The notes under the pieces are model-generated. The model saw only the letters and a list, made by a program, of their open reading frames with translations. It was not told the DNA's origin and made no database searches. Shown here piece by piece: positions 63,976 to 64,000 of a stretch of DNA of 64,000 nucleotides. Source of the DNA: an uncultured Alphaproteobacteria bacterium (lineage in GTDB: Bacteria; Pseudomonadota; Alphaproteobacteria; Micavibrionales; Micavibrionaceae); assembly GCA_946480475.1 (NCBI GenBank), contig CAMLJM010000010.1:16412-80411 (forward strand). Direction: 5' to 3'. The first letter of the stretch is position 1. The number at the start of each line of letters is the position of its first letter. The position numbers were made by a program, and so were the translations under genes.

Positions 63976-64000
63976 TTTATAACTGTTTCATTACAGTCGT

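Noticed and set aside
1..64000. Prophage, insertion sequence, CRISPR or defence island
   Set aside because: I found no transposase, integrase, phage structural gene, cas gene or regularly spaced repeat; nearly all genes are housekeeping or metabolic.

Overview
The window is a 64 kb stretch of ordinary chromosome from an alphaproteobacterium. Placement rests on gene order and family choice: the run bamE/omlA (divergent), ubiquinol-cytochrome c chaperone, DUF177, rpmF, plsX, fabH, ihfA, MerR, tRNA-Pro is typical of this class, as are PhaR with PHB genes, the RHH/fumC pair, an LdtR-like MarR protein, rpiB-glyA-nrdR-nusB and an H+-PPase. Base composition looks moderate by eye, not strongly GC-rich. 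A flagellated, Gram-negative lineage outside the classic high-GC orders (for example Micavibrio-like or Rhodospirillales-like) would fit, but I cannot name a genus. I see no prophage, insertion sequence, CRISPR array or rRNA operon.

Layout. 1-9.0 kb: end of a two-domain ALDH16-like aldehyde dehydrogenase, a DJ-1-like protein without the family cysteine, prfB with a programmed +1 frameshift, then two large secreted proteins sharing an N-terminal domain and flanking a secreted CE1/LpqC-type esterase. 9.0-14.1 kb: polyhydroxybutyrate genes (phaR, a short PhaC-like synthase, phaA, phaB) plus a stand-alone cyclic-nucleotide-binding protein. 14.2-23.2 kb: AsmA, RHH protein, fumC, two unrecognised proteins, purK-purE, DUF465. 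23.3-30.1 kb: phosphofructokinase, two membrane PH-domain proteins, an L,D-transpeptidase, a Tat-exported DUF882 peptidase, DUF1328, histidine phosphatase, recO. 30.2-39.7 kb: parC, bpt/ate, motB-motA, an EAL phosphodiesterase, a divergent subtilisin-like protein with a P-domain, hemB. 39.7-47.3 kb: HIBYL-CoA hydrolase, LdtR-like regulator, a three-gene ABC/FtsX/DUF3299 operon behind a strong promoter with a Zur-like palindrome on its -10, LysE exporter, glutaryl-CoA dehydrogenase and a palindromic dispersed repeat. 47.4-57.9 kb: rpiB, glyA, nrdR, nusB, fliL, TerC, HD hydrolase, ATP-grasp-like protein, K+-independent hppA, RNA m5U methyltransferase. 57.9-64 kb: cysteine hydrolase and the conserved lipid-synthesis/ihfA block, ending in tRNA-Pro(GGG).

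How the genes work together. Carbon storage (PhaR/C/A/B) and the regulator's likely operator upstream of phaA form one unit. Cell-envelope work is spread over AsmA, BamE, the L,D-transpeptidase, DUF882 peptidase and LdtR. Motility appears as motAB beside a c-di-GMP phosphodiesterase, with fliL alone elsewhere. The most distinctive signals are regulatory: the Zur-like operator at 41950-41968, the perfect 9-bp inverted repeat that overlaps the start codon of the bpt/ate gene, the CTGC-N3-GCAG palindrome before phaA, a nested-hairpin leader before the DJ-1-like gene, and a 19-bp motif repeated after recO and after fabH.
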